Source of the DNA: JAAEQG01 sp023133475
Lineage (GTDB): Bacteria; Planctomycetota; Phycisphaerae; UBA1845
DNA: 36,556 nt
Direction of reading: 5' to 3'
NCBI GenBank assembly: GCA_030631415.1
Contig: DAOVLE010000020.1
Location: 1-36,556 of the forward strand
The notes beneath the pieces were generated by a model. That model made no database searches. It was not told the DNA's origin and worked only from the letters and a program-made list of their open reading frames with translations. A program made the position numbers and the translations under genes. Numbering within the stretch: the stretch's first letter is position 1; each line of letters begins with the position of its first letter. Positions 15,209 through 22,825 of this stretch are shown piece by piece.

Positions 15209-16093
15209 TTATCGCAGTTTCTCGGAATAGGTCAGTTTATATGCCCCGTCGAGTTCATCCCGGCGGTATACGTCGGCCCGGATGCCATCCGGTTGCACAT
15301 ATATCATAAGGAAGGAACTTTTGGCTCCGGGGTCGCCCTTGCCGCGGGCGTGCCCGCAATCGAGTTGCCACACGCCGTTGATCCTGGACACCGAGGCGCG
15401 GTGGGTGTGCCCGCAGCAGTAGGCTGTCACACGATATTCACGCAGTAACGTCCAAAAGCGGTGGTTGTGCTCGGCGTACTTGTCCAGCGAGCCGCCCCGA
15501 TGCCGCACTTGGCCGTTGCACATGTCGGGGATAGATACGGTGGGTTCGTGACCGAAGACGAAGGTGAATGGCTTGTCATTCCCCGCCAGGTCCTGCTCCA
15601 GCCAGGCATACAGGGCATCGCCCACATCACCGTCGCCGATGATGTCACGCTGCCCGTCGTAGTATTGGTTGATGACCACGAAGTGCACGTTTTGGTGATC
15701 GAATGCGTAGCAGGTTTCCACCGCCCCGGGCGGCCCGCAACGTACGATCCCGGGCAAGGCTTTACCGCCCGGATTGTATTCACGCATGTAGACTATGTAT
15801 TGGGGCAGGTCGCCCTCATGGTTGCCGACCACCGGATACCAGACGTACTCTTCACCGAGAACCTGGTCGATCGTGGCCCGCACCCGGTCAGGTGGATCGA
15901 GGTCACCTGGTGAGACCATGAACTCGCCTGGGCCGACGTCGCGGATTGACTCGCACACACCCGCGAAGTAGTCCGGGCCTGCGTGGTCGGGCGGTGTGAA
16001 AAAACGCATGTCCGCCGCCACCGCAAAGCAAAACCCCGGCGAGGGTGCACAACCCGGCAGCAAGGCAGCCAAGACAAGAACTGCGACAAGCAT
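15209..16093 (-). CDS. calcineurin-like metallophosphoesterase lipoprotein
   Basis: The open frame reaches up to 16309, but its first 72 codons are translated repeat DNA. I start at ATG 16093, which gives a lipoprotein signal MLVAVLVLAALLPGC with the lipobox Cys15 and a 294-residue protein. All metallophosphoesterase metal-site motifs are present in order: AADMR, SPGDLD, VVGNHEG, FGHEPT and CGHTHR. The enzyme should hydrolyse a phosphomonoester or diester with a two-metal centre in the periplasm or at the outer membrane; the substrate is unknown. No Shine-Dalgarno is visible, because a palindromic repeat begins 6 bases upstream, and the TAA stop overlaps another repeat at 15199-15210, so the gene is boxed in by repeats on both sides. 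Confidence 0.88.
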   Translation of the reverse strand: MLVAVLVLAALLPGCAPSPGFCFAVAADMRFFTPPDHAGPDYFAGVCESIRDVGPGEFMVSPGDLDPPDRVRATIDQVLGEEYVWYPVVGNHEGDLPQYIVYMREYNPGGKALPGIVRCGPPGAVETCYAFDHQNVHFVVINQYYDGQRDIIGDGDVGDALYAWLEQDLAGNDKPFTFVFGHEPTVSIPDMCNGQVRHRGGSLDKYAEHNHRFWTLLREYRVTAYCCGHTHRASVSRINGVWQLDCGHARGKGDPGAKSSFLMIYVQPDGIRADVYRRDELDGAYKLTYSEKLR

Positions 16094-16098
16094 CACTT

Positions 16099-16283
16099 GT
16101 AGGGCGGGTTCTACCCGCCTTTGTGGCGCGGTGCGGCGGGTGGAACCCGCTCTACGTCTGAGTCCAAAGTCCAAAGTCATGGGCTGCTGCGGCGGGTGGA
16201 ACCCGCCCTCCGTTTGATCAGTACCGCGACCGTAAGGGAGCGGCCAATCCAAGTAGGGCCGCTCCCTTACGGTCGCGGCACTG
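16099..16283. repeat. cluster of palindromic repeats with a 26-base stem
   Basis: Two GGCGGGTGGAACCCGC-type palindromes flank an AGTCCAAAGTCCAAAGTC tandem. At the right end lies an inverted repeat whose arms (16220-16245 and 16257-16282; core CCGCGACCGTAAGGGAGCGG) pair at 25 of 26 positions. A single arm of the latter recurs at 20436-20462. Confidence 0.8.
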
Positions 16284-16335
16284 ATTTGGGGTGCCGCCGA
16301 AAACGGCATGACAACTGCGGCAGGGTAAGTCCAGG

Positions 16336-17106
16336 TTATACATCGGACGGTTTGATCGCAATACCATAGTTCCGCACAATCGTATGCCGATACCCGAGAG
16401 CGTCGGTAAAGGTGGGGAAAGCATTGGGGTGGAAACGCCCCGCGAGCACATCATGTGACGTCAACACACCGCCGGGCTTTAAGGCCCGGTGGGCCATCAG
16501 GTATTCCCACATCATATGAGGGAAGGTGTGCAGGCTGTCGTGGTTGAACAGGTCGATCGAGCCGGCCTCTTTGAATACATCGGCGAGGGTATCCTTGGTG
16601 TCGCCCAGCACCAGCTTGGAGCGTCCCCGGAGACGCGGCGGCACCAAGGCGTCCTGGGGTGGGCGGCCCGGTGGAGAGGGCAAGTCCAGACAGATCAACT
16701 GCCCACCGCCGTTGCGCTCGAGAGCCTCGAGGAAGTGGGCTGAGAACGCACCGTACAAAACGCCAGTTTCCACCACGACCTGGGGCTTGGCAGCCCGCAC
16801 CGTCAGGTAAAGCGTTTCACAATCAAAACGGCTGGAGGTCGCCCGCAGGTGCCCGAGTTGCTTGAGCAGCGCCGCGTTGGTCTCATCATATTCCTTGAGG
16901 AATTGGGAAGTTTTGTACTCCTCCAGATAAGCAGCGGCATCGCAATCAAAATGGTGCGACAGGAACCTGATGGAACGTTGCCGCTCCGTCTCCAGGTCCA
17001 GCGCTTTCTTTTGTTTGGCCACCTCGCGTGCAAAGAGATAGCTATCGAAACGATTGATCCCGAAGCGGGGATCGCACACCATTCGCATGAGCAGTCGGTA
17101 GTTCAT
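16336..17106 (-). CDS. class I SAM-dependent methyltransferase (CmcI/Methyltransf_24-like)
   Basis: A 256-residue cytosolic protein. About 100 helical residues precede a Rossmann methyltransferase domain: motif I VVVETGVLYGAFSAHFLEAL (115-135), LICLDLPSPPG as the acidic strand, then LFNHDSLHTFPHMMWEYL and ALKPGGVLTSHDV, the DSxH and GGxxxxHD pattern of CmcI-type and Methyltransf_24 enzymes. These methylate small molecules or sugars; the acceptor is unknown. Codon choice and direction match its neighbours, but gaps over 200 bases on the phosphoesterase side make co-transcription doubtful. The start has only a weak upstream GAAGAGCGAG. Confidence 0.82.
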   Translation of the reverse strand: MNYRLLMRMVCDPRFGINRFDSYLFAREVAKQKKALDLETERQRSIRFLSHHFDCDAAAYLEEYKTSQFLKEYDETNAALLKQLGHLRATSSRFDCETLYLTVRAAKPQVVVETGVLYGAFSAHFLEALERNGGGQLICLDLPSPPGRPPQDALVPPRLRGRSKLVLGDTKDTLADVFKEAGSIDLFNHDSLHTFPHMMWEYLMAHRALKPGGVLTSHDVLAGRFHPNAFPTFTDALGYRHTIVRNYGIAIKPSDV

Positions 17107-17128
17107 CTCGCTCTTCCAATACAGAGAC

Positions 17129-17152
17129 GTAGAGCGGGTTCCACCCGCCGTG
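17129..17152. repeat. single palindrome of the GGGCGGGTTCCACCCGCC family
   Basis: GTAGAGCGGGTTCCACCCGC lies between accC and the methyltransferase gene, about 20 bases after the accC stop. Confidence 0.7.
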
Positions 17153-17172
17153 CCATACTGTCCACCTCGCCA

Positions 17173-18537
17173 TCACGACGGGAAGTTGTGGGCGACGAAG
17201 CCGGTGTCAAACTTGCCCGAGATGAACTCCTCGTGGCGGAAGATTTCCTTGTACAGCGGGATGGTGGTCTTGATCGGATCCACCACAAATTCATCGAGGC
17301 AGCGACGCATACACGCGATGGCTTCGGTTCGGGTCGGGCGATGCACGATCAGCTTGCCGAGCAAGGAATCGTAACGCGGTGAAACTCGATAGCCGTCATA
17401 GACATGCGTGTCCACCCGCACCCCAAACCCGCCGCACGGGCGAAACTTCTCGATCACACCGGCACAAGGCCTAAAGCCATTCGCCGGGTCCTCGGCGTTG
17501 ATGCGGCACTCGATGGCTACCCCGTTCTGGTGGATGTCTCGCTGGGTGAAGGGCAGCTTCTCGCCGGCTGCTATCAGAATCTGGGCACGGATCAAGTCGA
17601 TCCCGGTGATCATCTCGGTCACCGGATGCTCGACCTGGATTCGGGTATTGGCTTCGATGAAGTAAGGCTTGCCTTTGGCATCGACGACGAACTCGAAGGT
17701 TCCCGCGCTGGTATACCCCGCCACTCGGGTCAGGCGCACCGCCGCCTTACAGAGATCGGCCCGCGTGCGGCTGTCGATGCCCGGCGAGGGCGACTCCTCG
17801 ATCAGCTTCTGATAGCGCCGCTGGATGGTGCAGTCCCGCTCGAACAGGTGAACCACCTTCCCATGGGTGTCGGCGAGAATCTGCACCTCGACGTGCCGGG
17901 GATTCTCGATGAACTTCTCGAGGTAAAGGGCGTCATTCTTGAAGGCGATCATCGCCTCCTGGCGGGCCTGGGCGAGCGTTCGCTCGAGTTCTTCCTTGCT
18001 GCGGGCGATCCGCAGCCCCCTTCCACCCCCGCCCGCCGAAGCCTTGACCATCACCGGATAGCCGATCTTCTGAGCCAATTGGAAGGCCTGATCGTCGTCC
18101 TCCAGGACACCGTCGCTTCCAGGCACGGTGGTGACCTTGGCCTTTTTGGCGATTGTTCGGGCGGTGGCTTTATCGCCGAGCTGGCGCATGGCTTCGGCGC
18201 TGGGGCCTATAAACTCGATGTTGCACTCGCGGCACTGGTCGGCGAATTGGGCGTTCTCCGCCAAAAACCCGTATCCGGGATGGATGGCGTCGGTAGCCAG
18301 GCTGGGTTCTTTCGCGGCGGCCAACTCAGCGGCGGCGATGATCCGGTCGCTGCGCAGATAACTTTCGCCGGGGCTGGCTGGCCCGATGCAGAAAGTGCGG
18401 TCCACCTGCTTGAGGTACTCCGCGTCACGGTCCTCTTCAGAAAACACGCAAACCGGCTCGATATCCAACTCCCGGCAGGCACGGATCACCCGCAGGGCGA
18501 TTTCACCACGGTTTGCGATCAGGATTCGTTTAAACAT
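17173..18537 (-). CDS. accC: acetyl-CoA carboxylase biotin carboxylase subunit
   Basis: 454 residues, full length for AccC (E. coli 449). It starts with the invariant MFKRILIANRGEIALRVIRA. HPGYGFLAEN, the glycine-rich ATP-binding loop VKASAGGGGRG, EKFIENPRHVEVQ, ERDCTIQRRYQKLIEESPSP, and EANTRIQVEHPVTE are all present, covering the N-terminal, ATP-grasp and C-terminal biotin carboxylase domains. It carboxylates the biotin on AccB with ATP and bicarbonate, the first half of malonyl-CoA synthesis. The ATG lies 7 bases after the accB stop, so the two are translationally coupled. No accA or accD is in the window. Confidence 0.97.
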   Translation of the reverse strand: MFKRILIANRGEIALRVIRACRELDIEPVCVFSEEDRDAEYLKQVDRTFCIGPASPGESYLRSDRIIAAAELAAAKEPSLATDAIHPGYGFLAENAQFADQCRECNIEFIGPSAEAMRQLGDKATARTIAKKAKVTTVPGSDGVLEDDDQAFQLAQKIGYPVMVKASAGGGGRGLRIARSKEELERTLAQARQEAMIAFKNDALYLEKFIENPRHVEVQILADTHGKVVHLFERDCTIQRRYQKLIEESPSPGIDSRTRADLCKAAVRLTRVAGYTSAGTFEFVVDAKGKPYFIEANTRIQVEHPVTEMITGIDLIRAQILIAAGEKLPFTQRDIHQNGVAIECRINAEDPANGFRPCAGVIEKFRPCGGFGVRVDTHVYDGYRVSPRYDSLLGKLIVHRPTRTEAIACMRRCLDEFVVDPIKTTIPLYKEIFRHEEFISGKFDTGFVAHNFPS

Positions 18538-18544
18538 GGCAATC

Positions 18545-19021
18545 TCAGGTCGGGCGGGCCATAAACAGTGGTTGATCGAATTCCACTGCGGTTTCGTTGG
18601 CGACCAGGATCCGTTCGATCCGCCCCGCGACCCCGGCTTTGATCTCGTTGAAAACCTTCATGGCTTCGATGATGCAGACCACGGTATCCGGGGTGACGGT
18701 GTCGCCGACCTTGACATACGGGGAGGCCGACGGATCGGACGCGGTGTAGAACGTGCCCACCATCGGTGAGAGTATCGGCGTCAAGCCGGCATCGGGGTCC
18801 GGCTCTTCCTGCACCGCCGGCGGAGCCTCCACCGCCGCAGATGCAGGAACCAACGCCGCAGGGGGCGGAGCCGCCACAACCGAAACGGGAGGGTTGACAG
18901 GCTGGGGGGGCGGAGTCTTCTTGAGAAGTATCTCTTCTTCGCCGTCGCGGATCGAGACCTCTGCCAAGTCATTCTCGACCATCAGCTCGACCAGATGTTT
19001 TATAATTTCGACATCGACCAA
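18545..19021 (-). CDS. accB: acetyl-CoA carboxylase biotin carboxyl carrier protein
   Basis: I start at TTG 19021, which gives the family-typical N-terminus (L/M)VDVEIIKHLVELMVENDLAE and has GGAG at 19029-19032, 7 bases upstream; a longer frame from TTG 19054 adds 11 residues with no support. 158 residues result: an N-terminal domain to about 38, a Pro/Ala linker (40-75), and a C-terminal biotinyl domain with the biotin site Lys122 in EAMKVFNEIKAG and SPMVGTFYTASDP. It carries carboxybiotin between AccC and the carboxyltransferase. It lies 70 bases after the M24 peptidase gene, within one operon. Confidence 0.95.
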   Translation of the reverse strand: MVDVEIIKHLVELMVENDLAEVSIRDGEEEILLKKTPPPQPVNPPVSVVAAPPPAALVPASAAVEAPPAVQEEPDPDAGLTPILSPMVGTFYTASDPSASPYVKVGDTVTPDTVVCIIEAMKVFNEIKAGVAGRIERILVANETAVEFDQPLFMARPT

Positions 19022-19028
19022 CTTTGGT

Positions 19029-19032
19029 CTCC
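19029..19032 (-). promoter_or_regulatory. Shine-Dalgarno GGAG that fixes the TTG start of accB
   Basis: The spacing of 7 bases, together with the conserved N-terminus that follows, supports TTG 19021 as the start. Confidence 0.5.
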
Positions 19033-19091
19033 GAGAGAAAAATTCCCCCGCCAATCGCGGGGCTGGACCGATACGCCCGATAACCGGCGTG

Positions 19092-20201
19092 TCAGATCAC
19101 TGCGTCTTCGATTTCCTTGCTCAAGCTGGTGAGCACCTCACAGCCGGAGTCTGTTACCACGATGTCATCCTCGATACGGACCCCGCCGATTTTCGGCAGG
19201 TAGATTCCCGGCTCGACGGTCACCAGCATTCCGGCGGTGAGTTTTTCGTCGGACATCCATGATAACCGTGGCGGTTCGTGTATGTCCAACCCCACGCCAT
19301 GCCCCAGGCCGTGCCCGAAGTTCTTGCCGTAACCGCATTTCTTGATATGCCCGCGTGCCACTGCATCAACGTCGCACATGCGTTCACCGGGCTTGACGGC
19401 TTGGATAGCCTTCTCCTGAGCCTCCAAAACGACCTCATAGATCTTCCGGATTATCGGCGGGATGATACCGACGAACACCATGCGGGTCAAGTCGCTACGG
19501 TAGAAGTTGTAGATGGCGCCCCAATCGATCAGGATCGCGCTGCCCTTTTTGACTTTTCGATCCCCCGGGACGGCGTGGGGCAGGGCGGCGTTAGGCCCCT
19601 CTGCCACAATCGACGGGAACGCACACCCTGTGGCTCCGCGCTTTTGCATTTCGTACTCCAGCCGTGCGGCGATTTGGCGCTCGGTCTGACCGATGCGGAT
19701 CGACCGGCGGGTGGCTTTGAACGCCTCCTCAGCCACCCGAATCGCCCCCGCGACCACCTCGAGTTCGACGTGGTCTTTAGTGCGGCGGAGTTGCCCGAAG
19801 ATGTCCGGGGCGTTGGCCAACCGCGTCGGTTTGACGTGCTTGCGGATTTTCTGCTGATCCGCCACCGTGACCGCCTCCGGTTGGATGTAAAGCCTGGCGA
19901 GCTTGAGTTTTTTGCAGACCTTGCCGATTTCCTCGGGCAGCAACCCCTTGCGGAAATGGCGTCTGGCCCACCCCACTTCAGCCTCACTACTGGTTTCGAA
20001 GCGTCGGTCGGTAATCACGTGCACGCCCCGCCGGGTGATCAGGACCGCCGAGTCCTCGCCGCTGAATCCGGTCATGTAGTAGTGGTCCATACGGTTGGAC
20101 ACCAGAAGGGCGTCGATTTTCTTTTGAGCCAGGGCGGCACGACAGCGGTCGAGTCGGGTCTGGATGAACGGGGGCGGTCCAGCCTTGGTCTTCTTAGCCA
20201 T
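19092..20201 (-). CDS. M24-family aminopeptidase (Xaa-Pro peptidase type)
   Basis: ATG 20201 is chosen because AAGGAG (20208-20213) lies 6 bases before it; an ATG at 20216 would put the Shine-Dalgarno inside the gene. The 369-residue protein has an N-terminal creatinase-like domain (1-135: MDHYYMTGFSGEDSAVLI) and a C-terminal pita-bread domain with all five metal ligands: Asp226 (ILIDWGA), Asp237 (YRSDLTR), His301 (GHGLGHGVGLDIHE), Glu330 (TVEPGIY) and Glu344 (VRIEDD). It should remove N-terminal residues before proline, or be a dipeptidase, in the cytosol. A peptidase of this kind upstream of accB-accC is a common bacterial arrangement, often with efp, which is absent here. Confidence 0.94.
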   Translation of the reverse strand: MAKKTKAGPPPFIQTRLDRCRAALAQKKIDALLVSNRMDHYYMTGFSGEDSAVLITRRGVHVITDRRFETSSEAEVGWARRHFRKGLLPEEIGKVCKKLKLARLYIQPEAVTVADQQKIRKHVKPTRLANAPDIFGQLRRTKDHVELEVVAGAIRVAEEAFKATRRSIRIGQTERQIAARLEYEMQKRGATGCAFPSIVAEGPNAALPHAVPGDRKVKKGSAILIDWGAIYNFYRSDLTRMVFVGIIPPIIRKIYEVVLEAQEKAIQAVKPGERMCDVDAVARGHIKKCGYGKNFGHGLGHGVGLDIHEPPRLSWMSDEKLTAGMLVTVEPGIYLPKIGGVRIEDDIVVTDSGCEVLTSLSKEIEDAVI

Positions 20202-20207
20202 GGTATA

Positions 20208-20213
20208 CTCCTT
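20208..20213 (-). promoter_or_regulatory. Shine-Dalgarno AAGGAG for the M24 peptidase start
   Basis: The 6-base spacing to ATG 20201 selects that codon over the in-frame ATG at 20216. Confidence 0.65.
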
Positions 20214-20250
20214 CATTATGGCGGAATTGGGGGTCGAAAGTTATCCAACT

Positions 20251-20307
20251 GTAGGGCGGGTTCCACCCGCCATCTTGGCATGTCATGGCGGGTGGAACCC
20301 GCCCTAC
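20251..20307. repeat. paired GGGCGGGTTCCACCCGCC palindromes facing each other
   Basis: Two self-complementary halves, at 20251-20271 and 20287-20307, are mirror images with a 15-base spacer. The whole can form one long stem or two short ones. It is the upstream side of the peptidase-accBC operon. Confidence 0.8.
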
Positions 20308-20344
20308 ACATGTTCGTTCTCCATGCGTATGCCAAAGCACAAGA

Positions 20345-20375
20345 GTGGAAACCACCACGCGCCTGTGGTTTCCAC
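20345..20375. repeat. GTGGAAACC/GGTTTCCAC hairpin
   Basis: Nine-base arms are separated by a 13-base GC-rich loop, 70 bases after the end of the gene at 20445 on the minus strand. No U-tract follows. It may act as a transcript end structure. Confidence 0.4.
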
Positions 20376-20435
20376 ATCAGGGCATCTTGGACGCACTTGT
20401 CCAGCTTGTCAAAGCCCCAGGTGGCATTCGGATGA

Positions 20436-20462
20436 GCCGCTCCCTTACTGTCGCGCTACTGA
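20436..20462. repeat. single arm of the CCGCGACCGTAAGGGAGCGG repeat overlapping a gene end
   Basis: GCCGCTCCCTTACTGTCGCG matches the right arm at 16257-16282 with few changes. It supplies the last residues and the TAA stop of the gene ending at 20445. Confidence 0.65.
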
Positions 20463-21677
20463 TTGGGTTTTGGTTGCGGCTGAAATGACAATATCGACAT
20501 ATACCAAACGGTGATCGCTCGAGGGGTGTGGTTCGTCGATCAGGCGGTGGAGCGGATCGGACGGCGCCGGCCAGAAAATCCCCGCGCTGGCAACCTTTAG
20601 GCCCACTGACGGCAAGACGTAATCAATTCGGCCGAAACCGGCGGTTTTGAGTTTTGCCCAATTCGCCAGCCCATCACCCCCGGACCGGCACGGCTTGGGG
20701 TCCGTTATTCGCGGGGATCGTAACAATTGGTCGATGGCTGCCTGGCCATAGGGCTCCTCGTCCTTGTTCCGATCGGCGTTCAGGTCGCCCATGATCACAA
20801 ACTGCGCATCAGACGGCAGCCCGCCACGAACACCCTGATCGTCCACCAGATATCCCGCCCGCTCACCACCGGCAACATAGTCAGCCATCAGGCGAATCTC
20901 ATCAAAATTCCGGCGACCGTTGCGGTCCTCAGGCCCATCAAAGGCCGGCGGGGTCGGATGACAGGCCAGAATGTGAATCACCACCGGCTTATCGCCGTGC
21001 CCCGGCACATCGAGTTGCAGCGGCACGTCCCAGTGACTCTTGCTGCTGAGGCGGAAAACCGCAGCCTCGAGCGGAGCATACCATTTCGGTTTACCCCCGG
21101 TCCCGTCGGGCATCAGATTGCTCGGCATGTCTTTCCATTTGAGCTTCTGAAACGTGCGAACATGCTCACGGTCGATGGGGAATCGGCTGTACAACGCCAT
21201 CCCGTATTGCCCTTCGTACCGTCCATATCCGAAGGCGTCCTCGGGGCCTATGGTTTTGCCGTCGTTGTTCAAGTCCAGCCCGGTGGGTAAGCCGGTGTTG
21301 ACCGTCTCGAAGAAGATGTACGGGTAGTCGAGCGGCGGCTGCCTGTTCTGGGAGACCTTCAGGTAGCGTTCGAGGAAGAGGCCGGCGTTTTTGCGGTGTT
21401 GGGGGTCGAAGTCGATCTCGTTGATGAGCAGCACGTCCGGCTGCACCCGCTGGGCAATCTCTGCTGCCTTGCACAGTTGGAGATGTGCCCCCTTGCCGTC
21501 GTCCCTCACCCTCGCCAGCTTGGCGGAGTCGAGTTCCCACACGTTGAACGTGGCAAAGCGAACCCGCACGGAGGAGGAGGAAGCCGCAGACGGCGGTTTA
21601 CCACAGCTTTCCGGAATGCACATGGCTAACACCAACCCGACGGTGAATATGACGGGCAGAGACCGCTGTTGAAACAT
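20445..21677 (-). CDS. exported endonuclease/exonuclease/phosphatase-fold protein
   Basis: 410 residues with an N-terminal hydrophobic signal (SLPVIFTVGLVLAMC), so probably periplasmic or lipid-anchored (possible lipobox Cys20, atypical). The EEP fold motifs are in order: FATFNVWEL (41-49), LLINEIDFDP (metal Glu), HILACHPTPP, VIMGDLNADRN (Asp/Asn pair), FGRIDYVLPS, and SSDHRLVYVDI (catalytic His). The family includes DNases, sphingomyelinases and inositol phosphatases; a secreted copy like this is often called an EEP-family hydrolase, and its substrate is unknown. The stretch 125-150 (DLNNDGKTIGPEDAFGYG) has an EF-hand-like DLNNDGKTIGPEDA loop that might bind calcium. The last five residues and stop come from an interspersed repeat, so the original C-terminus may have been slightly longer. 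Confidence 0.88.
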   Translation of the reverse strand: MFQQRSLPVIFTVGLVLAMCIPESCGKPPSAASSSSVRVRFATFNVWELDSAKLARVRDDGKGAHLQLCKAAEIAQRVQPDVLLINEIDFDPQHRKNAGLFLERYLKVSQNRQPPLDYPYIFFETVNTGLPTGLDLNNDGKTIGPEDAFGYGRYEGQYGMALYSRFPIDREHVRTFQKLKWKDMPSNLMPDGTGGKPKWYAPLEAAVFRLSSKSHWDVPLQLDVPGHGDKPVVIHILACHPTPPAFDGPEDRNGRRNFDEIRLMADYVAGGERAGYLVDDQGVRGGLPSDAQFVIMGDLNADRNKDEEPYGQAAIDQLLRSPRITDPKPCRSGGDGLANWAKLKTAGFGRIDYVLPSVGLKVASAGIFWPAPSDPLHRLIDEPHPSSDHRLVYVDIVISAATKTQSVARQ

Positions 21678-21737
21678 GGCACCTGGTCCTCAACATAGCT
21701 CTTTCAAGAGCGGATTTTCTCGTAGCATACATGAGTT

Positions 21738-21823
21738 GTAGGGCGGGTTCCACCCGCCGTGAGATTGTAGGGCGGGTTCCACCCGCCGCCGGACATGAAA
21801 AAGGCGGGTGGAACCCGCCCTAC
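21738..21823. repeat. triple array of the GGGCGGGTTCCACCCGCC palindrome
   Basis: Three copies, starting at 21738, 21767 and 21802, the last in opposite orientation; the densest such cluster in the window. It lies in the divergent gap between the genes starting at 21677 (-) and 21934 (+). Confidence 0.85.
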
Positions 21824-21933
21824 ATCTAATCCGCCGCGGATTTCGCGCTCTGGTAAAGTTGCCGGCCTAAGCGTCCGATAAGCCCAAGTGGTTATTGGAT
21901 CAAGAACGAAAAACGCAACCGGTAGGAACACAC

Positions 21934-22602
21934 ATGGCAAAAAACGTTATCCTGTTGGGCAAGGGCAAACTGGCTATTCGCATCGCACAGTGGTTTCGCG
22001 GCAGTTCAGACTACACGCTGCAACTGGTGGTGCCGGTGATGCCGGAACCGCACTGGACCGACTCGCTGACAGAATGGTGCCTTGACTGGGACATATCGTA
22101 TGTCGAGAGCGGGCATTACCAGGACATCCCCCACGTACGCACCGACGACTGGAGCATTGATCTGGTTTTTAGTGTGTTTTACGACAAAATCCTCCCCGCC
22201 TGGTTTATCGACAAAGCCGGGTGCGTGTTGAACCTGCACAATGGGCCACTCCCGCGATATCGCGGGGTATCGCCGATTAACTGGGCCCTCAAGAATGCTG
22301 AACACATGCACGGGGTGACCATCCATCAGATCACTCCTCGGATCGACGCCGGGCCCATCGTCGCCCAAATCCGGTACAGCATCTATCCCGACTTTGACGA
22401 GGTGATCGACGTGTACAACCGCGCCCTGGAATACGGCTACACTCTATTCGAGCAGACCATGCCGATCCTCGACCACATCACCCCCCGCCCGCAAGACGAC
22501 ACCCAGGCCATCTACTACAATCAACAGGAGAATGCCCACCTGGGCGAACGCCGCAACTTCACTCGGGCACAATCCCCAGACAGCATAGCCACTGCGGTGT
22601 GA
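21934..22602 (+). CDS. short formyltransferase (Fmt N-terminal-domain family)
   Basis: ATG 21934 is preferred over an in-frame ATG at 21895: TAGGAA lies 6 bases upstream and the protein then begins directly with the Rossmann strand MAKNVILLGKGKLAIRIA. The 222-residue protein has the catalytic triad of the folate-dependent formyltransferases: Asn100 and His102 (LNLHNGPLPRYRG) and Asp138 (RIDAGPIVAQ). The tail YYNQQENAHLGERRNFT is typical of sugar formyltransferases. It lacks the C-terminal OB-like domain of Met-tRNA formyltransferase (about 315 residues), so it more likely formylates an amino sugar or another amine with 10-formyl-tetrahydrofolate. No nucleotide-sugar genes are adjacent, so the substrate is open. 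Confidence 0.85.
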   Translation: MAKNVILLGKGKLAIRIAQWFRGSSDYTLQLVVPVMPEPHWTDSLTEWCLDWDISYVESGHYQDIPHVRTDDWSIDLVFSVFYDKILPAWFIDKAGCVLNLHNGPLPRYRGVSPINWALKNAEHMHGVTIHQITPRIDAGPIVAQIRYSIYPDFDEVIDVYNRALEYGYTLFEQTMPILDHITPRPQDDTQAIYYNQQENAHLGERRNFTRAQSPDSIATAV

Positions 22603-22650
22603 AGAATCCTGATCTGGTGCTCTGTTGCTTATGAACGGATGGTTGGGTGT

Positions 22651-22710
22651 CGGGTGGCCCATGGCTCCTCGAAAGCTCCCGAACGTCGGGTCTACGGACC
22701 CGACCTACAA
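22651..22710. repeat. half GGGTGGCCCATGGCT element joined to TCGGGTCTACGGACCCGA palindrome
   Basis: The left part matches one arm of the 2251 and 12910 elements; the right part is the same palindrome as at 2342 and 9172. The fusion of two families in the same order as at 2321-2375 suggests they travel together. Confidence 0.7.
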
Positions 22711-22825
22711 ACTGAGCGGTGAGTGCCGGCTGATATCAACGCGACAAACCTTGCAATTTGGGCGATAATATAGTCTGGTGATGTGTCGGCAAAGTCGGCG
22801 CTACTCGAAATGAGGATGAAGCTGC

